DNA of 64,000 nucleotides. Source: Symsagittifera roscoffensis. Taxonomy: Eukaryota > Xenacoelomorpha > Acoela > Convolutidae. This document shows, in pieces, positions 1 through 11,700 of the stretch; positions within the stretch are counted from its first letter, which is position 1, and each line of letters begins with the position of its first letter. The DNA is taken from assembly GCF_963678635.1 (NCBI RefSeq), contig NC_087071.1, positions 10,803,088 to 10,867,087 on the forward strand, given 5' to 3'. The notes beneath the pieces are model-generated. The model did no database searches, had not been told where the DNA came from, and worked only from the letters and a program-made list of their open reading frames with translations. A program made the translations under genes and the position numbers.

Positions 1-946
1 ATCCAACGTAAGTAAATTGTCTAGCGGTTAGTGGTGTAGTTAGTCGATATAGCATGTCCTTATTTCGTTCTATATCGATGGGAGTGCTGGATAAAGGTAA
101 GCAAAGAGGGTTAGTGAAGTGATAGTATGAGGTCCAAGAGAGAGTGGGCATTAAAACGTATTCATCTACAAAGTTGCGTGTTTCGTTAGTGTCGTGAGGG
201 GTGTTTAAGGTGTATTGTGGGAATGAGGGTAAGGTGATGGCTAAAAATTCTTTCGTGTTAGTATGTTTGGGGTGGTTGATGTATTCACGGGCTGTTCCTG
301 GTTTTGCTGGGAAAGGATGGTTGGGGAACTTTCTTTTAAAAGTGCGATAAGCTCTATTAGTGTTGAGTGAAGATATAGTGGATGTGGATGACGGTGTTAA
401 TGATTCATTATAATCTGAAGAGAGTGTAGGGGTAGGGGGGTTGGATGAATTTATAGTGGAGGAAATTTGGTTTATGGTTGGGGTATTAAGGTGGTAGGGT
501 TGTTGTTGGAGGGTAATAAAATTATCTAGCTCTGGGGAGATTCGGGGGGTGTCGGGAGAATGAGATGATTGGTCAGAATGGTATGATGAGTAGGTTGGGG
601 TAACTTGGGAAGCATAAGAGGGTGTGGAAGTGATTGGGTCAGGGTTATTGGATAATATGGGTTGAAAAGGGAGTTGAGAAAATTTAGAAGAGTTATGAAA
701 ATTATTGGATGGGGATGGTTCTGAGTCGGCAAATTCATCGGGGGTTTCAATATTTGGGTTATTGAGTTGTGAGATGGAGTATAAAACTGATATATGTGAG
801 TTAGTGTCGGAATTCATGCCTGATGTTACATTACTAGATGGGAAATCGGGTGGCGGAAAAGCAAAAAGTGGTATTATTGGGATTGGAGAGGTGAGATTGG
901 TTGGGTGGGAATTTGATCGGTGTAGTGATCCAAGTTGTCGGCTCAT
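1..946 (-). CDS. Post-env ORF of copy A, partial (C-terminus outside window)
   Basis: The ATG at 946-944 overlaps the env stop in an ATGA arrangement. I read this frame through to base 2 and found no stop, so at least 315 codons are open and the ORF leaves the window. The first 200 or so residues are rich in Pro, Ser, Thr and Asn and have no obvious signal peptide or membrane segment; after that the composition becomes that of an ordinary folded protein. Copy B has the same protein split by a 2-base indel into 48030-47149 and 47218-46460, which predicts a full length of somewhat over 500 residues. I recognise no family. Its place downstream of env suggests an accessory protein of the retroelement, made from a spliced or subgenomic RNA (inference). 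Confidence 0.7.
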   Translation of the reverse strand, partial: MSRQLGSLHRSNSHPTNLTSPIPIIPLFAFPPPDFPSSNVTSGMNSDTNSHISVLYSISQLNNPNIETPDEFADSEPSPSNNFHNSSKFSQLPFQPILSNNPDPITSTPSYASQVTPTYSSYHSDQSSHSPDTPRISPELDNFITLQQQPYHLNTPTINQISSTINSSNPPTPTLSSDYNESLTPSSTSTISSLNTNRAYRTFKRKFPNHPFPAKPGTAREYINHPKHTNTKEFLAITLPSFPQYTLNTPHDTNETRNFVDEYVLMPTLSWTSYYHFTNPLCLPLSSTPIDIERNKDMLYRLTTPLTARQFTYVG

Positions 947-3561
947 CGTGGGCTAAAAAAGTTATTATTTTGAGACTGAAAAGCGGTGGTATGGGGTTGT
1001 TCAATAATTTGTTCATAAGTATTATCATCTTGTGACTGATGTGTCATTATATGTTGGATGGGACTTTGTGATGTGGTGAGTCGAAAATTTGGATTATGTG
1101 TGATTGCTAAATTTCGAAAATTTCGTGGGACTAGGGATAGTGGATGGTTATGTGGTAGGGGTGGTAATTGTGGTGCCGTTGGAGTTGTGTCTACATTGTT
1201 ATGTTCTTCGTCGTATGTGTTTTGTCGTTTTGCTATTTTTGTGTTGTATTCTTTTATTTGTGCGTCTAAAAGAATTTTATTTATAGATGTGGAAAAAATT
1301 CCGAAAAATCCTGCAAAGAGTATGCGTGCTACGCTTGCTTGTCTATTTACTTGTGTGTGTATAGCACATGTGTTGTAGATTCCTTTTAAGAGTGAGAAAA
1401 GAAATCCAATAAAGTTAAACATTGCATATAAAATAGTCAATTTTTCTAAGATGTAGTAGGGCCATCCTAGAAAATCAAGGATTTCATTTTTGATTGTAAC
1501 AAAACTAAAAATGTTGATTGGTGATATATCTTGGGGACGGTATTTTTCGCCGTTTAGATATATATAATCTTTAATGTCTTTAAAATATCCGCTATAGTCT
1601 TGCGTGTAGATATCGGCAAATCCTGCGGTTTCTGCAAGTTTGCGTAGATTTTGGTCAATTGATTGCCTTTGTATAGTGTCCATTTGTGTTAATAATTCTT
1701 GGAATTGTTGTGTTCTAATGTGATGTTGAATATCTGATTTTGAGTATATTCCTATTGATTGTAAGTCTATATTTGGGTTTCGAGCAATAGCGCGAATGCT
1801 TTCTGGTGAAAATTTTTTGAGTGGTTGCATTAATGTGGGATATGGAGTGAGAAGATAATATTTATTTTCATCAGGATTTAGTTGTACTACATTGTGGCTA
1901 TTTTCTGATCCACATGGGACTGCGGTATCCCAGAAATAGGTTCTTCGTGAAAGTGTATCCACGAAATGTACTTTATTTTTATAAAAGATAGGGATTCTTT
2001 TATAACAACGTTTATCTTCAAAAACGTATAGTGGTGATACTTTTTTAGTGCAAGTATAAAACCATAAAATGTTTCCTTCATAGTCTAAAAAATTTGATCT
2101 ACTTCCTGATAATAAGTATCCTGCATAGGGTTTTTTTAATACTGCTAGTGCGAGTGATTGTAATATTTGTGTTCGTTCTAATTCGCATAGTTGGTGTAGT
2201 GTTTCTAATTCGGAGAGTGACATTTCTTGAAAAATGCGGCTAATTGTATAATCTAGTTTCATGTCTAAGTGAATATCATAGTGGATATTACCGAAATATG
2301 TAGTATTCATTAGTGATAATTCTTGTAAACGTGTGCTATGAGCGTCTTGGGGTTTTAGATGTCCACCAGGTTGACCTGTGCTTTTTTGAAATTTAACTGG
2401 TATATATGATGTTCCTTCATTTTGGCGTTTACTTGTGGCGTATGGGTCGATTTTTATCTTTCCAGTGGTCATGTCGAATCCATTTTCGTATTCAACTAGT
2501 ATTTCAGAGTATTGTGTTTTATGAAGTGGATTTCTATATTTACATGCAAGTTCTGTTTCTTGATATATTTGAAAACGTGTTAATTTATTTTCTATTTTGT
2601 GAATGTTTCGAAAATCAGTACTTATTTTTCGTGATGGATTTACTTGTTCATATGGTATTGATTGTATGAAATATTTGTCGTGAAATTTGATCATACGAGC
2701 GTGTACTCTTGCTACTTGAAATGTTGTACATGTATCTTCGGGGAACCATACAATTGTTGCTTGTGTTCTCGTTGTAGGGTCGCAATATCCTTGATCATTT
2801 TTACAAGGTAATCGGATTCCTTGATAGATCATTGTATTATCAGATAAATCTCGTGTGAGTTGTATTTTTTCGAGTTGTATTTTCCAATCGAAAAACATTA
2901 TTTCTTGGTATCCTTTATTTTTCGTGTCTGCTTTGCAGTTTGATGGGTTATTTATACCAATGTGTGGTATCCAATGTTTATCGTGTAGGTCATAGGTTAA
3001 TCGTCCGTGTGCGCCGTTATACGGGTATTTGTCGTCTAATTTTATATGTCCTTGGTGTCTTTCAAGTTGTGATTGATGTACGGAGTCTGAAAAAACTTGA
3101 AAGTTAACTAACTTCCTTTCGGAGTTTTTATTTTGTGTGATGTTTAATCTAAGTAATTCATTCTTACAATCGTCGGGATTGAGATGTAAAAGACGTTCTA
3201 TATTACTCTGATAGAATGATTCATGGTCAAGTCGGTTTTTGTTTCCGTTGGAGACTTGTGAACAATGTACTTTCTTTTCGGAGAATGTTGCTGTGAATTT
3301 ATAACCTGTAACTGTTGTTGCTCGGGCTTTTGAATAGAGTGTTGCTATTACATTTGTGGTTTCTATAGCTTGTGGTTCTGTTTCACATTGTGACACTTGA
3401 TTTATTGCATATTTGTGTAGTGTTTTTTGTTCATTTTCTTCACAATCGTAATGTGTTACTAATAAATCTTGTAGTCCTGTACGGGGGGAAGGGTTTATGT
3501 TTTGATTTGAGGTTACTAGAAAAAGGAGTTGGAAAAAAATTAATAATTTTAGAATATACAT
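943..3561 (-). CDS. env: Envelope-like glycoprotein of copy A (872 aa)
   Basis: An 872-residue ORF starting with ATG at 3561. It has a hydrophobic signal peptide (residues about 3-18), a large Cys-containing ectodomain, and hydrophobic segments at roughly 695-735 and 750-770 followed by a tail of about 100 residues rich in Pro, Asn and Gln. The early ectodomain has a YDC motif (residues 38-40), then a V-x2-C pair and later spaced cysteines. This layout reminds me of the chuvirus-type (class III-like) glycoproteins captured by several animal retroelements, but that is recognition by pattern, not a search. The expected role is membrane fusion or cell entry of an enveloped particle. The start overlaps the end of the upstream Pro/Ser-rich ORF, and the stop overlaps the next ATG. 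Confidence 0.85.
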   Translation of the reverse strand: MYILKLLIFFQLLFLVTSNQNINPSPRTGLQDLLVTHYDCEENEQKTLHKYAINQVSQCETEPQAIETTNVIATLYSKARATTVTGYKFTATFSEKKVHCSQVSNGNKNRLDHESFYQSNIERLLHLNPDDCKNELLRLNITQNKNSERKLVNFQVFSDSVHQSQLERHQGHIKLDDKYPYNGAHGRLTYDLHDKHWIPHIGINNPSNCKADTKNKGYQEIMFFDWKIQLEKIQLTRDLSDNTMIYQGIRLPCKNDQGYCDPTTRTQATIVWFPEDTCTTFQVARVHARMIKFHDKYFIQSIPYEQVNPSRKISTDFRNIHKIENKLTRFQIYQETELACKYRNPLHKTQYSEILVEYENGFDMTTGKIKIDPYATSKRQNEGTSYIPVKFQKSTGQPGGHLKPQDAHSTRLQELSLMNTTYFGNIHYDIHLDMKLDYTISRIFQEMSLSELETLHQLCELERTQILQSLALAVLKKPYAGYLLSGSRSNFLDYEGNILWFYTCTKKVSPLYVFEDKRCYKRIPIFYKNKVHFVDTLSRRTYFWDTAVPCGSENSHNVVQLNPDENKYYLLTPYPTLMQPLKKFSPESIRAIARNPNIDLQSIGIYSKSDIQHHIRTQQFQELLTQMDTIQRQSIDQNLRKLAETAGFADIYTQDYSGYFKDIKDYIYLNGEKYRPQDISPINIFSFVTIKNEILDFLGWPYYILEKLTILYAMFNFIGFLFSLLKGIYNTCAIHTQVNRQASVARILFAGFFGIFSTSINKILLDAQIKEYNTKIAKRQNTYDEEHNNVDTTPTAPQLPPLPHNHPLSLVPRNFRNLAITHNPNFRLTTSQSPIQHIMTHQSQDDNTYEQIIEQPHTTAFQSQNNNFFSPR

Positions 3562-4682
3562 GTGTATGATAATCCTGAGTATGGGTTATAAAATGTAATG
3601 TAACCAATTGTGTTTTTGGTATATCTGTCGTATTTATATATTACTTCAGTAGTTATAAACGGTAGTGGTAGTGATTGAGCTGTTATAATAGGTGGGTTTA
3701 ATGGGTAGGGATGTTGAGTAATGTTGTTTAACTTAACTGTGATTTCAAATTTTAATTGTAAACTGTTTTGTTGGAGTATTTGAATATTGTGATCACGGAT
3801 ATCGTTGTGAATATCTTGGCGATATTGTAATCTATTAAGTGCCCAGTTATGAAGGCGGTTACTTTCTTGATGTTGTCCAAATAATGGTGGAGGTGCTGTA
3901 AATGTATTCCAATCTAATCTTAAAGGAATATTTGTTAATGATTGTTCTCGGTATCTTGCGTCGAGATTGTTTGGAAAAGTTAAGTTAAGGGGTGTCGGTG
4001 AAATTTGACTAATTGATGGTGTTGATGGAAGTGATAATGTTTCGGGTAGTGATGAAGATGTTGTATCTGTAGAAATGTCTATGGGGTCATTGACTAAATT
4101 TGGTTCACCTTGTGTGAATGAATGTGTAGTCCAATATGGTAGTCGTGATGTTTGGTTTGGGGGGTTAAAAGGATTTTCTCGTGTTTGTTCAGATGTTGGT
4201 GTTGAACCTAAGTAATCTGAGGGTAGGCTTGAAGTGCTTCGTTGTGAAAAAAGTGTAGGAGTTTCTGGTGTGATACCAGTGGGGTTGTCCGGAGTGCTTT
4301 GTGATGGTGATTGAGGTATTTCAAAATGAACTCGAGGAGTTTGAAAATTTCTATTTCGACGAGGATGTATAATTTGTCTATTTATTTCTGTTGTGTTTTG
4401 GTTTTGACTTAGGTGTCGTATTCTACTTAGTTCTTATGGTAGTGTTGGGTAAAGGTTATATGTTGGTTCACTTAGAGATGCTTGTCGTTGAACTGGTTCT
4501 AGTGGTTCAGATAAACGAGCGTGCCGTTCTTCAAAGGTGTATGGATTATCTTGAAAAGAAATTCGTGTAGATGTATGAGGATTTTGAGTAGTTGAAGGTG
4601 GTGTTGGGTTATCTTGGGATGATGTCGGTGAAGACTGACTCTGTGACTGTTGGGTAGCAATTTTTGATGGATTTTTGATTTG
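3549..4682 (-). pseudogene. Broken Pro/Ser-rich accessory ORF of copy A
   Basis: This corresponds to the 309-aa ORF of copy B at 51783-50854. In copy A an extra base near 4672 destroys the start of the frame, and a C-to-T change gives TAA at 4436-4434 where copy B has CAA. Downstream of that stop the frame is open for 294 codons to a TAA at 3551-3549, which overlaps the env ATG. Copy B stops earlier (50856), so the ancestral protein was probably close to 390 residues. The visible part is rich in Pro, Ser, Thr, Gln and Asn, with a more ordered C-terminal 80 residues. No family recognised. Confidence 0.75.
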
Positions 4683-4687
4683 TTACT

Positions 4688-4876
4688 TTAGTGGGAAGGT
4701 TTATGTTTATTATAATATTCTTCCAAAAAAATGATTAGAAAAATTGTTGCTAGGGCAAATGTGATGATTGCTTTCTTTATACATTTGCATATTGTCAAAA
4801 TGAGGGATGATAAAAATGTTAAGAAAATTACAAACAATAAAAAAATATCAGTTCTACTGAAAATTGTTCGTATCAT
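4688..4876 (-). CDS. 62-aa double-membrane-span protein of copy A
   Basis: A small hydrophobic protein with two predicted membrane segments (about residues 10-30 and 35-53), separated by a short basic, Cys-containing turn (CKCIKK), and a polar tail. Copy B has the same 62-residue protein (51961-51773) with only about five differences, mostly conservative or at the last three residues, which supports real coding. Its ATG overlaps the stop of the preceding 76-aa ORF (ATGA). Size and topology resemble viral small hydrophobic proteins or viroporins, but no motif proves this. Confidence 0.65.
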   Translation of the reverse strand: MIRTIFSRTDIFLLFVIFLTFLSSLILTICKCIKKAIITFALATIFLIIFLEEYYNKHKPSH

Positions 4877-5103
4877 TTAGACAAGTTGTATGAATCGTAC
4901 CTGTGGATATAATCAAGGGTTTTGGAAAGTTGGAGAAATAGTTCGAGGATAGTGTAGAAAATTAAAAAAATGTTACAAAAAATGATTAGGATTATTAGAA
5001 AAGATTCAAGTATATCAAAAAGAAAGATTATGAAGGTTTCAAGTATTGTAAAAAAATGTTTAAGATTTATGAAAATTTTAGCAACTGTTTGAGAGAAGAG
5101 CAT
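4873..5103 (-). CDS. 76-aa hydrophobic membrane protein of copy A
   Basis: An ATG-started ORF of 76 residues, mostly Ile, Leu and Phe, with a central hydrophobic stretch long enough for two membrane passes and a charged C-terminus with the motif DYIH. Copy B has an ORF of exactly the same length (52188-51958). The two differ at roughly a third of positions in the N-terminal half but keep hydrophobic character, and the C-terminal half is closely conserved. It is the first ORF after Gag-Pol and overlaps the 62-aa ORF by four bases. Function unknown; a membrane accessory protein is an inference. Confidence 0.6.
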   Translation of the reverse strand: MLFSQTVAKIFINLKHFFTILETFIIFLFDILESFLIILIIFCNIFLIFYTILELFLQLSKTLDYIHRYDSYNLSK

Positions 5104-5711
5104 TTAAGAAATGATCTTTTGGTCGAATATTTTTTGCTGTTTGGGGCGATTTTCAAGTGTGGTCGAATTATTTATTAGTTTTTTGACAAGTGGGTTGAGT
5201 TTTGTAAAAAATTGTTGGGGGCAATTCTTATGGTGATCGGGAGGTCGTCTTTTTCTTTATTTTTGTTTGTCAAATGATCCGGGGTATGGTGAGATTTTTA
5301 TACTTTAGGCTAATTAAAATGTTCATTTTGTTACTTTAGGCTAAGTTAACAAATTTGTTTTGGGGGTATTCGTGGTCTGAATTGGGGAAATATTGTTGAT
5401 CTTTGGGTTATTAGATAAGGGAGGGGTACGGTATTATGGTGATATTTATTTTAGTTGTCAAGTTGGAGTGGTTTGCTTATTTTTGACCTGGAGGTCGTAA
5501 AGTTATAGTTAGAGATGTGCCTGGAGTTCTAGATTATTCGTCTAATTGATCTTAGTTTGAGTTAGAGAAAGTGACGAATTGGATGAATCCTATTGGTCTA
5601 TTTTGAACTAGAATTATTGCGTACTTGTCAGCATGTTATTTTGAAAAATGAAAATTTTATAAATGAAAAATGTTTCGGAGGTTTCAAGATTGTGAAGTAT
5701 GAAGTTTAAAA
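5104..5711 (-). other. Non-coding spacer between Gag-Pol and the accessory cassette (copy A)
   Basis: About 600 bases without a credible ORF on either strand, conserved in copy B (52189-52766). It contains the twin motif listed separately. This is where a splice acceptor or internal promoter for the accessory and env mRNAs would be expected. Confidence 0.6.
5301..5344 (-). promoter_or_regulatory. Twin 13-mer in the post-pol spacer (copy A)
   Basis: The plus-strand word TACTTTAGGCTAA occurs at 5301-5313 and 5332-5344, 31 bases start to start, about three helical turns. Both words and the spacing are preserved in copy B (52387-52430). A role as protein-binding sites, an internal promoter or a splicing element is inferred from position. 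Confidence 0.4.
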
Positions 5712-8700
5712 TTACTTTTGAAATTCTACTTTCTTTAATATTTTAGATTGGGGGATGAATATTTTGTAGTTTTTTCGTGGTTGATTTCGGAGTCTTGTTG
5801 TTTTTCTATGTTCTGATTTGTCTATTTCTTCTTGGGGTATTAATTGTTCTGTCATTTTTCTATTTTTTCGTTTTTTTGGGGCGTCTTTATGGTCTAGATT
5901 TTTTGTAGTGTTTTTGGTGGCGGTTGGTTTTGTGCTTTGATTTTTGGTGGGGTTATCATTTTGTTCTGTGTTTTTCAGATGTGGTTCGTTTTGAACTATT
6001 TTTAATCCTGTGAAAGAATATAATTGAGTTAATTCGCGGAGTGCGTATTCTTTTGGGTAATAAGGTAATAGGTTGTTTCGATGCTGAACGATTTCTTTTT
6101 TGTTTGAGTCGGTAATTTTATATGTGACATCAGTGGGTTTTGCAATTATTTGGTATGGTCCTTTTCGAAGGGGTTGTAATTTTTTAGAAATTCCTTTTTG
6201 AGTATTAAAATTAGGTATCAGAACAAATGTTCCAATTTTTAATTCGGAAGCTGGTGTAAAACGTGAATTGATTTGTTCATTAATGTTTTGTCTTTGTAAT
6301 AACTTTTTTGTTATTTTTTGATAAATTTCATTGTGTTTTTTATCTCTATTTAGAATCCATTCGGTGTGTGTACCGGAGGCTAATTTAAGAATTTGTGGGT
6401 GATGAAAATGATCTTCATCGTGTGTATGTAATGGTAGGTTATAACAAATTGAATCTTTATTTGGTTGACAATAACCTTGTGCGTTTTTATGAGAATTTGC
6501 TGTAAACATTATTGGTTTGCGTGGCTTTTGGTTAAAAACCATTTCGTATGGTGACATTCCTAGAGTTGTCGTAATTTGTGAATTATATGCTAAAGGAAAT
6601 AATTTTACATCTGTTGACCATTCGGTATATTTTGTATCATTTCCGTTGATGATACATCTAAGATATTCTTGTAATGAACGGTTCATACCTTCGACTAAGC
6701 CGTTTGTCCAAGGTGCGTGAGATGTACGTGGTTTGTGTTTAATGTTGTATAAATGACATAGTGTTATTATTTCATTATTTATGAATTCTGTACCGTTGTC
6801 TGTGACTAAAATTTCTGGTAGTCCAAATTTTGCTATCCAGTGTTCATAAAGTGTTGTATACGCATAATAAGCGTTACAATGTGGTACTGGGTTAAGTACT
6901 ACATAGTGTGTAAATGCGTCAACAATTACCATAATGTAGGAATTTCCTTCTGATGAGGGTGAAATTGGGCCTTTAGTATCAAATGAGATACGGTGATTAA
7001 AGTACAAACTTTGTCCTTTAAAATCTTGTTTTTGTGCTATTTGTTTTTGATTTGGGTAAGGTTTATTTAGTTGACATACTATACAATCATTGCATAGTAC
7101 TTTTATCCAGATTGGTGCATTTGGGAAGTAAAAATTTTGTATAAAATTTGAATATGTTTTTTCTGATCCAGAATGTCCTTTAATATTTTGTGTATGTGAG
7201 ATATTAAAAGCGATGAGAATCATACTTAAAGGAAGACAGGGGACTGTAGATTCGTTTAAGTTATACTCTAAAAGGTCTGTAGTTTCATTAATTGTTGTGT
7301 TATTAAATTTGCGAAAATATCGGAGGAGTGTCTTGTTGCCTAGTATGGTTGAATCTGCTTTGGTAGGTTTAGTTTTATATTTATGCCATGATTTTAGTTG
7401 TCGAATTATTGGGTCAAGATTTTGGTATTGTTTTAGTGTTGAAATTGTAATTGTTTCTGTTGGAGGGAGAAAAATGTTTTCAATTTCGAATTTAGATAAG
7501 GGTATTGTATCTAATGGGTCATGAAGGTCGAAAACTTGATTTATTGTGTATTTTGAATCGTTTGTTTGTGGTCCTGATAAATTTATTTTATCAGTTAAAT
7601 TTTCTTTTTCTATTAGTGGAAAATGGTCTTTTTTAGTTTGGTGTTGTTTTGTTCGTTTTTGTTGGGTGTTATTTTTTATCCATTGAGAATATGGAATTGG
7701 TTTGAAAGTTGATGTTCCAAGTAGATCAACTTCATAATGATTATTTTGACAATCTAAATAAAGTGGGAAATGTTGTAAACTATTTATTTGTGATTGTTCA
7801 ATATCAGTTTTTACTGCATATTTGCATTCTAATCGGGGTGATGTTTCGTTTTCTGCAAGGTAGAATTTTATGTTTTTGGGTATTTCAACTGTTGTTTTTC
7901 GTGTAAGTAATTCAGGAGGTGTATTTCGACTTAAGGTGTCTGGTAATGCAAGATTTTTTCCTGCAGTCCAAACTATATGTAAGTTTGGAAATTTCATTAG
8001 AATTAATTGAAATCTGTAAACACGGTGGTTTGGGTTAGATTTCTGTGTGAAGAGAAAGATGATTGGTTTATGGTCTGTGAATAAAACTGTGGGATGTTTT
8101 GATCCAAGTATCAGAAATTCATATTCTTTCAGTGTATATATTATGGCTGTACATTCTCTCATTAGAGTTGAGAGTCGTAGCTCTGCTTGAGTGAATAATC
8201 GGGAATTTGCTGATATCAGATTCATTTTATTTGTACCATTATGTGATTGTAATAGTGCTGCGCCGATGCCAAAGTTCGAAGCATCGCACATTGCATAAAA
8301 TGGTTGATCAGGGTCTGGAATTGTGTTTGAAATTTGTTCAGTTAAAAGTTTCTTTATTTCTTCGAATCGTGCTTGATGTTCTGTATTCCATTCAAAATTA
8401 TTTTGTTGTCTAAGGATGTTGTAAAATGGGCGTAGATATAATTGCATTTTATAAACATATTTACTTAAAAAGTTTAACATTCCAAGGAATTCTTGGATTT
8501 TCTTTTTATTTGTTGGTGGTTGAAGTTTTTGAATAGCGTCAATGCGTGACTTCAATGGAGTGATTGTTTTTCTTTCTATATTATGTCCTAAGAATTTAAC
8601 TCTTGTTAAAAAGAAGTGTGATTTATCAGGGGCGGCCTTCAGATTTTCATTCTGAAGTATTTGGTGATATTTTTCTAAAACATTGAACATTTCGTCTTTT

Positions 8701-11700
8701 GTTTGTGATTGCATAAAAACATCGTCTAGATAGGTGATTGCGTTTTTCTTGAGTATTAGTGGTCTGAAAATTTTGCTCATAAAAGCTGAAAATGCTGCTG
8801 GTCCTATGGATATTCCATAGAATAAGCGGTTAAATTCATATTGTTGGTTTCCGATAACAAATTGTGTTAAACGTCGTGATTGTTCATCTAGTGGCATTTG
8901 ATTGTATGCACTATTCATATCGGCGGTTGTAAAGTATTTGCCGTTTATTTTTGTTAAAATTACTTGTATTGGTTCGATGGGCCAATTACATTTTGATTCA
9001 TCTATGAGTGAATTGAGGTATCTAGCATCGAGAACGATTTTTAATGATTCTCCTTTAGCTAGAATAATAACGGGGTTGATAAATGTGTTGCCTTTTGATC
9101 GTTCTTCTTTATTAACTGGTGATATAATGTTGTATTGTTCTAAAATATCGAGTAATCTGTTTACTTTATCATGTAAGTGAATTGGTACTTTACTTGCTCT
9201 CTGTTTTTTGAAAACTGCGTCTGGTTTTAATGGAAGATGTAGTGATGAACTGATTTTGCCAACATCGAATTTTGATGTTGCATAGACTGATGAATATTTA
9301 ATTAGCTGTTTGGCTAACTTTTCGAATTCGTCTTGTGTTATTTGTGAATGTTGGAAATTAAACATTGTTAAAAATTTCTGTTGGTCTTCTGTGTAGTTAC
9401 TGATGTTGAATGTAGGTTTGAAATATGGAGTTTTTGTGAAGTAATCTGTATTTCTGTTTTCGTGACTTATTATATTATTTATCGATAATTCTTCATTAAG
9501 AATTGTAGATTGGCAAATATCTAATAATTGGAGTATATTATTTACGCGATAGGCTTTTTCGTGTATTGGTGATTTTGTAGCGTTGGTTTCACAATATCCT
9601 AAAAGTCCTAAAGGTAATTTTACTTGGTAAGGTGTGTTGTTATAGACATGTAAGGAGATAATATCTGAATTCGAATTTTTCAAATATTTTATTGAAGAGA
9701 TTGTGATTTTGAAAAATTTATGAATAGGTTTGAATTCAAAATCTGACATATAAAATTTTTGTTTGTTTTGTTCCTTATCATATTGGTGAACTTGTTTAAT
9801 TGAAAAATTATAGATGTTTCCTGATAGTGGTTTCAAGTGTTTTCTTTGTTGGTTAAATATCGGGTAGAATTTTGAAAAGAATGGTGGTTGTTTATTCAAT
9901 CTTTGAAAAAATGTTAAGGATGTTTCTTTTGTGTTTGTATACTTATCTTTGATTAATATTTTACTATTTAGGATGTTAATTGTTGGTATATACTTTGAAA
10001 TAAATGGTATTCCAATGATATTATATTTAATATCAGTGATATGGAATATTTGTTTAAATGGCTTATTTAGAATTTTGCTTTGCTCCATTGTTCTGGTGGG
10101 GAGGAGAAATAATTGGATTTTTCCGTAGTTTATCAATGTTGATCCTTGTGCTGTTGCTAGTTTACTAGAGGTTTCAAGAGGCGTTAGCTTTGGGTGTAAA
10201 GTTTTTATTGCATTCCATGTGGGAATGTTTATTATGTTTGATTCTGCTCCTGAATCAATTAAAAAATCAATTTCAAGGTCTGGTGGTTGAAATTCTTTGT
10301 TTCTTGGGCTTTCTAAAAGGAATGGTATTGTCCAAATTTTTTCTTTGGGTTGTTCTTTTTGTATATTTTGATAGATGTGGTTTGTATTCAAGCATTTTGT
10401 TTTGACATTTTGATTGGGTTGATTTTTAGTGTTAATTGCATTCGTTTCTTGCGTCGTTGGTGTGGAATTTATGGGTGTAGTGTAATAATTTTGAAGAAAT
10501 TCTGATTGATTTTCATATATGTGTGATGAGAAAGGTTGTTCATATATGACAGTTTCATAGTCATTTTCGACTTTTATCATATTGATAGAAAGAGTGTTTT
10601 CTGTGTCGCTTTCTGAATCTGATGATGTACAGTTTATTTGATTGAGTTGTAACGTATCAGTTACTGTGTCATCAATACCTGGAGGGTCTGATGTTGTTTC
10701 TGGGTTAGACTGTACTTGATTGATTTGTCTTTGATGTTTAGGTGTACTGCTTCTGTGACGATTATTAGAGTTATTATAGTGATTATTATTCCGGTGTGGT
10801 GATTGGGAATAATTTCTATAACGATTATTATAACTTGAATGTCGGTTTTGTGAATTATTTCGCGATCTATTTTGATAATTGTTGTTTGGTCTGTTATATG
10901 AGTTATTCCTTGATCGGTTATTTGGATAATATTGACTTCGATTGTTTGAATAACTTCTATTTCGATTATTGGAATAGTTTCTATTTCTATTGTATGATGA
11001 GTTTCGTGATTGATTGTTTTGATAGTATCTATTTCGTGATTGGGAATTAGATCTAGAAGCAAACTGTGTTGTGTTTGAATTAGATCTGGGGTAGTTATTT
11101 CTACTATTTGGTCTATTGTAGTGATTTTGTGGTGAATTTTGTTTGTTTCTTCGTTCTGGCGATCTTCCTCTATAACTTGAGTTATATGGGGATTGATTTC
11201 TTGTATAGCTTGTATTGTTCGGAAGTGGTTTTCCGGAACTATTGTTGCTATATACATTTTTGTTTGGTAGATTTTGATCTTTCTTCATATATTGATAAAA
11301 TGACTTATTTGGTTCTTTGTATTTTTGAGGTTTATTTTGACTATCTTGCTGTTTTTGTCTACATTCGGAAATACTATGTCCGTATCGTCGGCAATAATTA
11401 CACCATTTTTTGAAAGATGGTTTGCCTTTAAAGTTTGGGTTCTTTTCATAAATATTGAGTATTTCAGTGATTTTTTCAACGAGATCTGTGTCTGATTCTT
11501 GTATATTATTAATATTAGTGGAAGTTGTTTCAATTCTGTTAACATATTGTAATTTCAGATTTTCCGTTTCTTCTAGTTTCATTGTGATTTCTGCTTGTTC
11601 TAATTTGTCTACTAGTTTTCGAAAATCTAAATCGGGTTCTCGAATTGAGGAGGGATGGGATGCTCTCTTTTTTATTGCTATTTTCCTTAATTGTGGTGTT

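Noticed and set aside
10661-11257. 198-codon Ile/Thr-rich minus-strand ORF, repeated at 57724-58353
   Set aside because: It is the Asn/Arg/Ser repeat tract of Gag-Pol read in another frame; the simple codon composition keeps alternative frames open.
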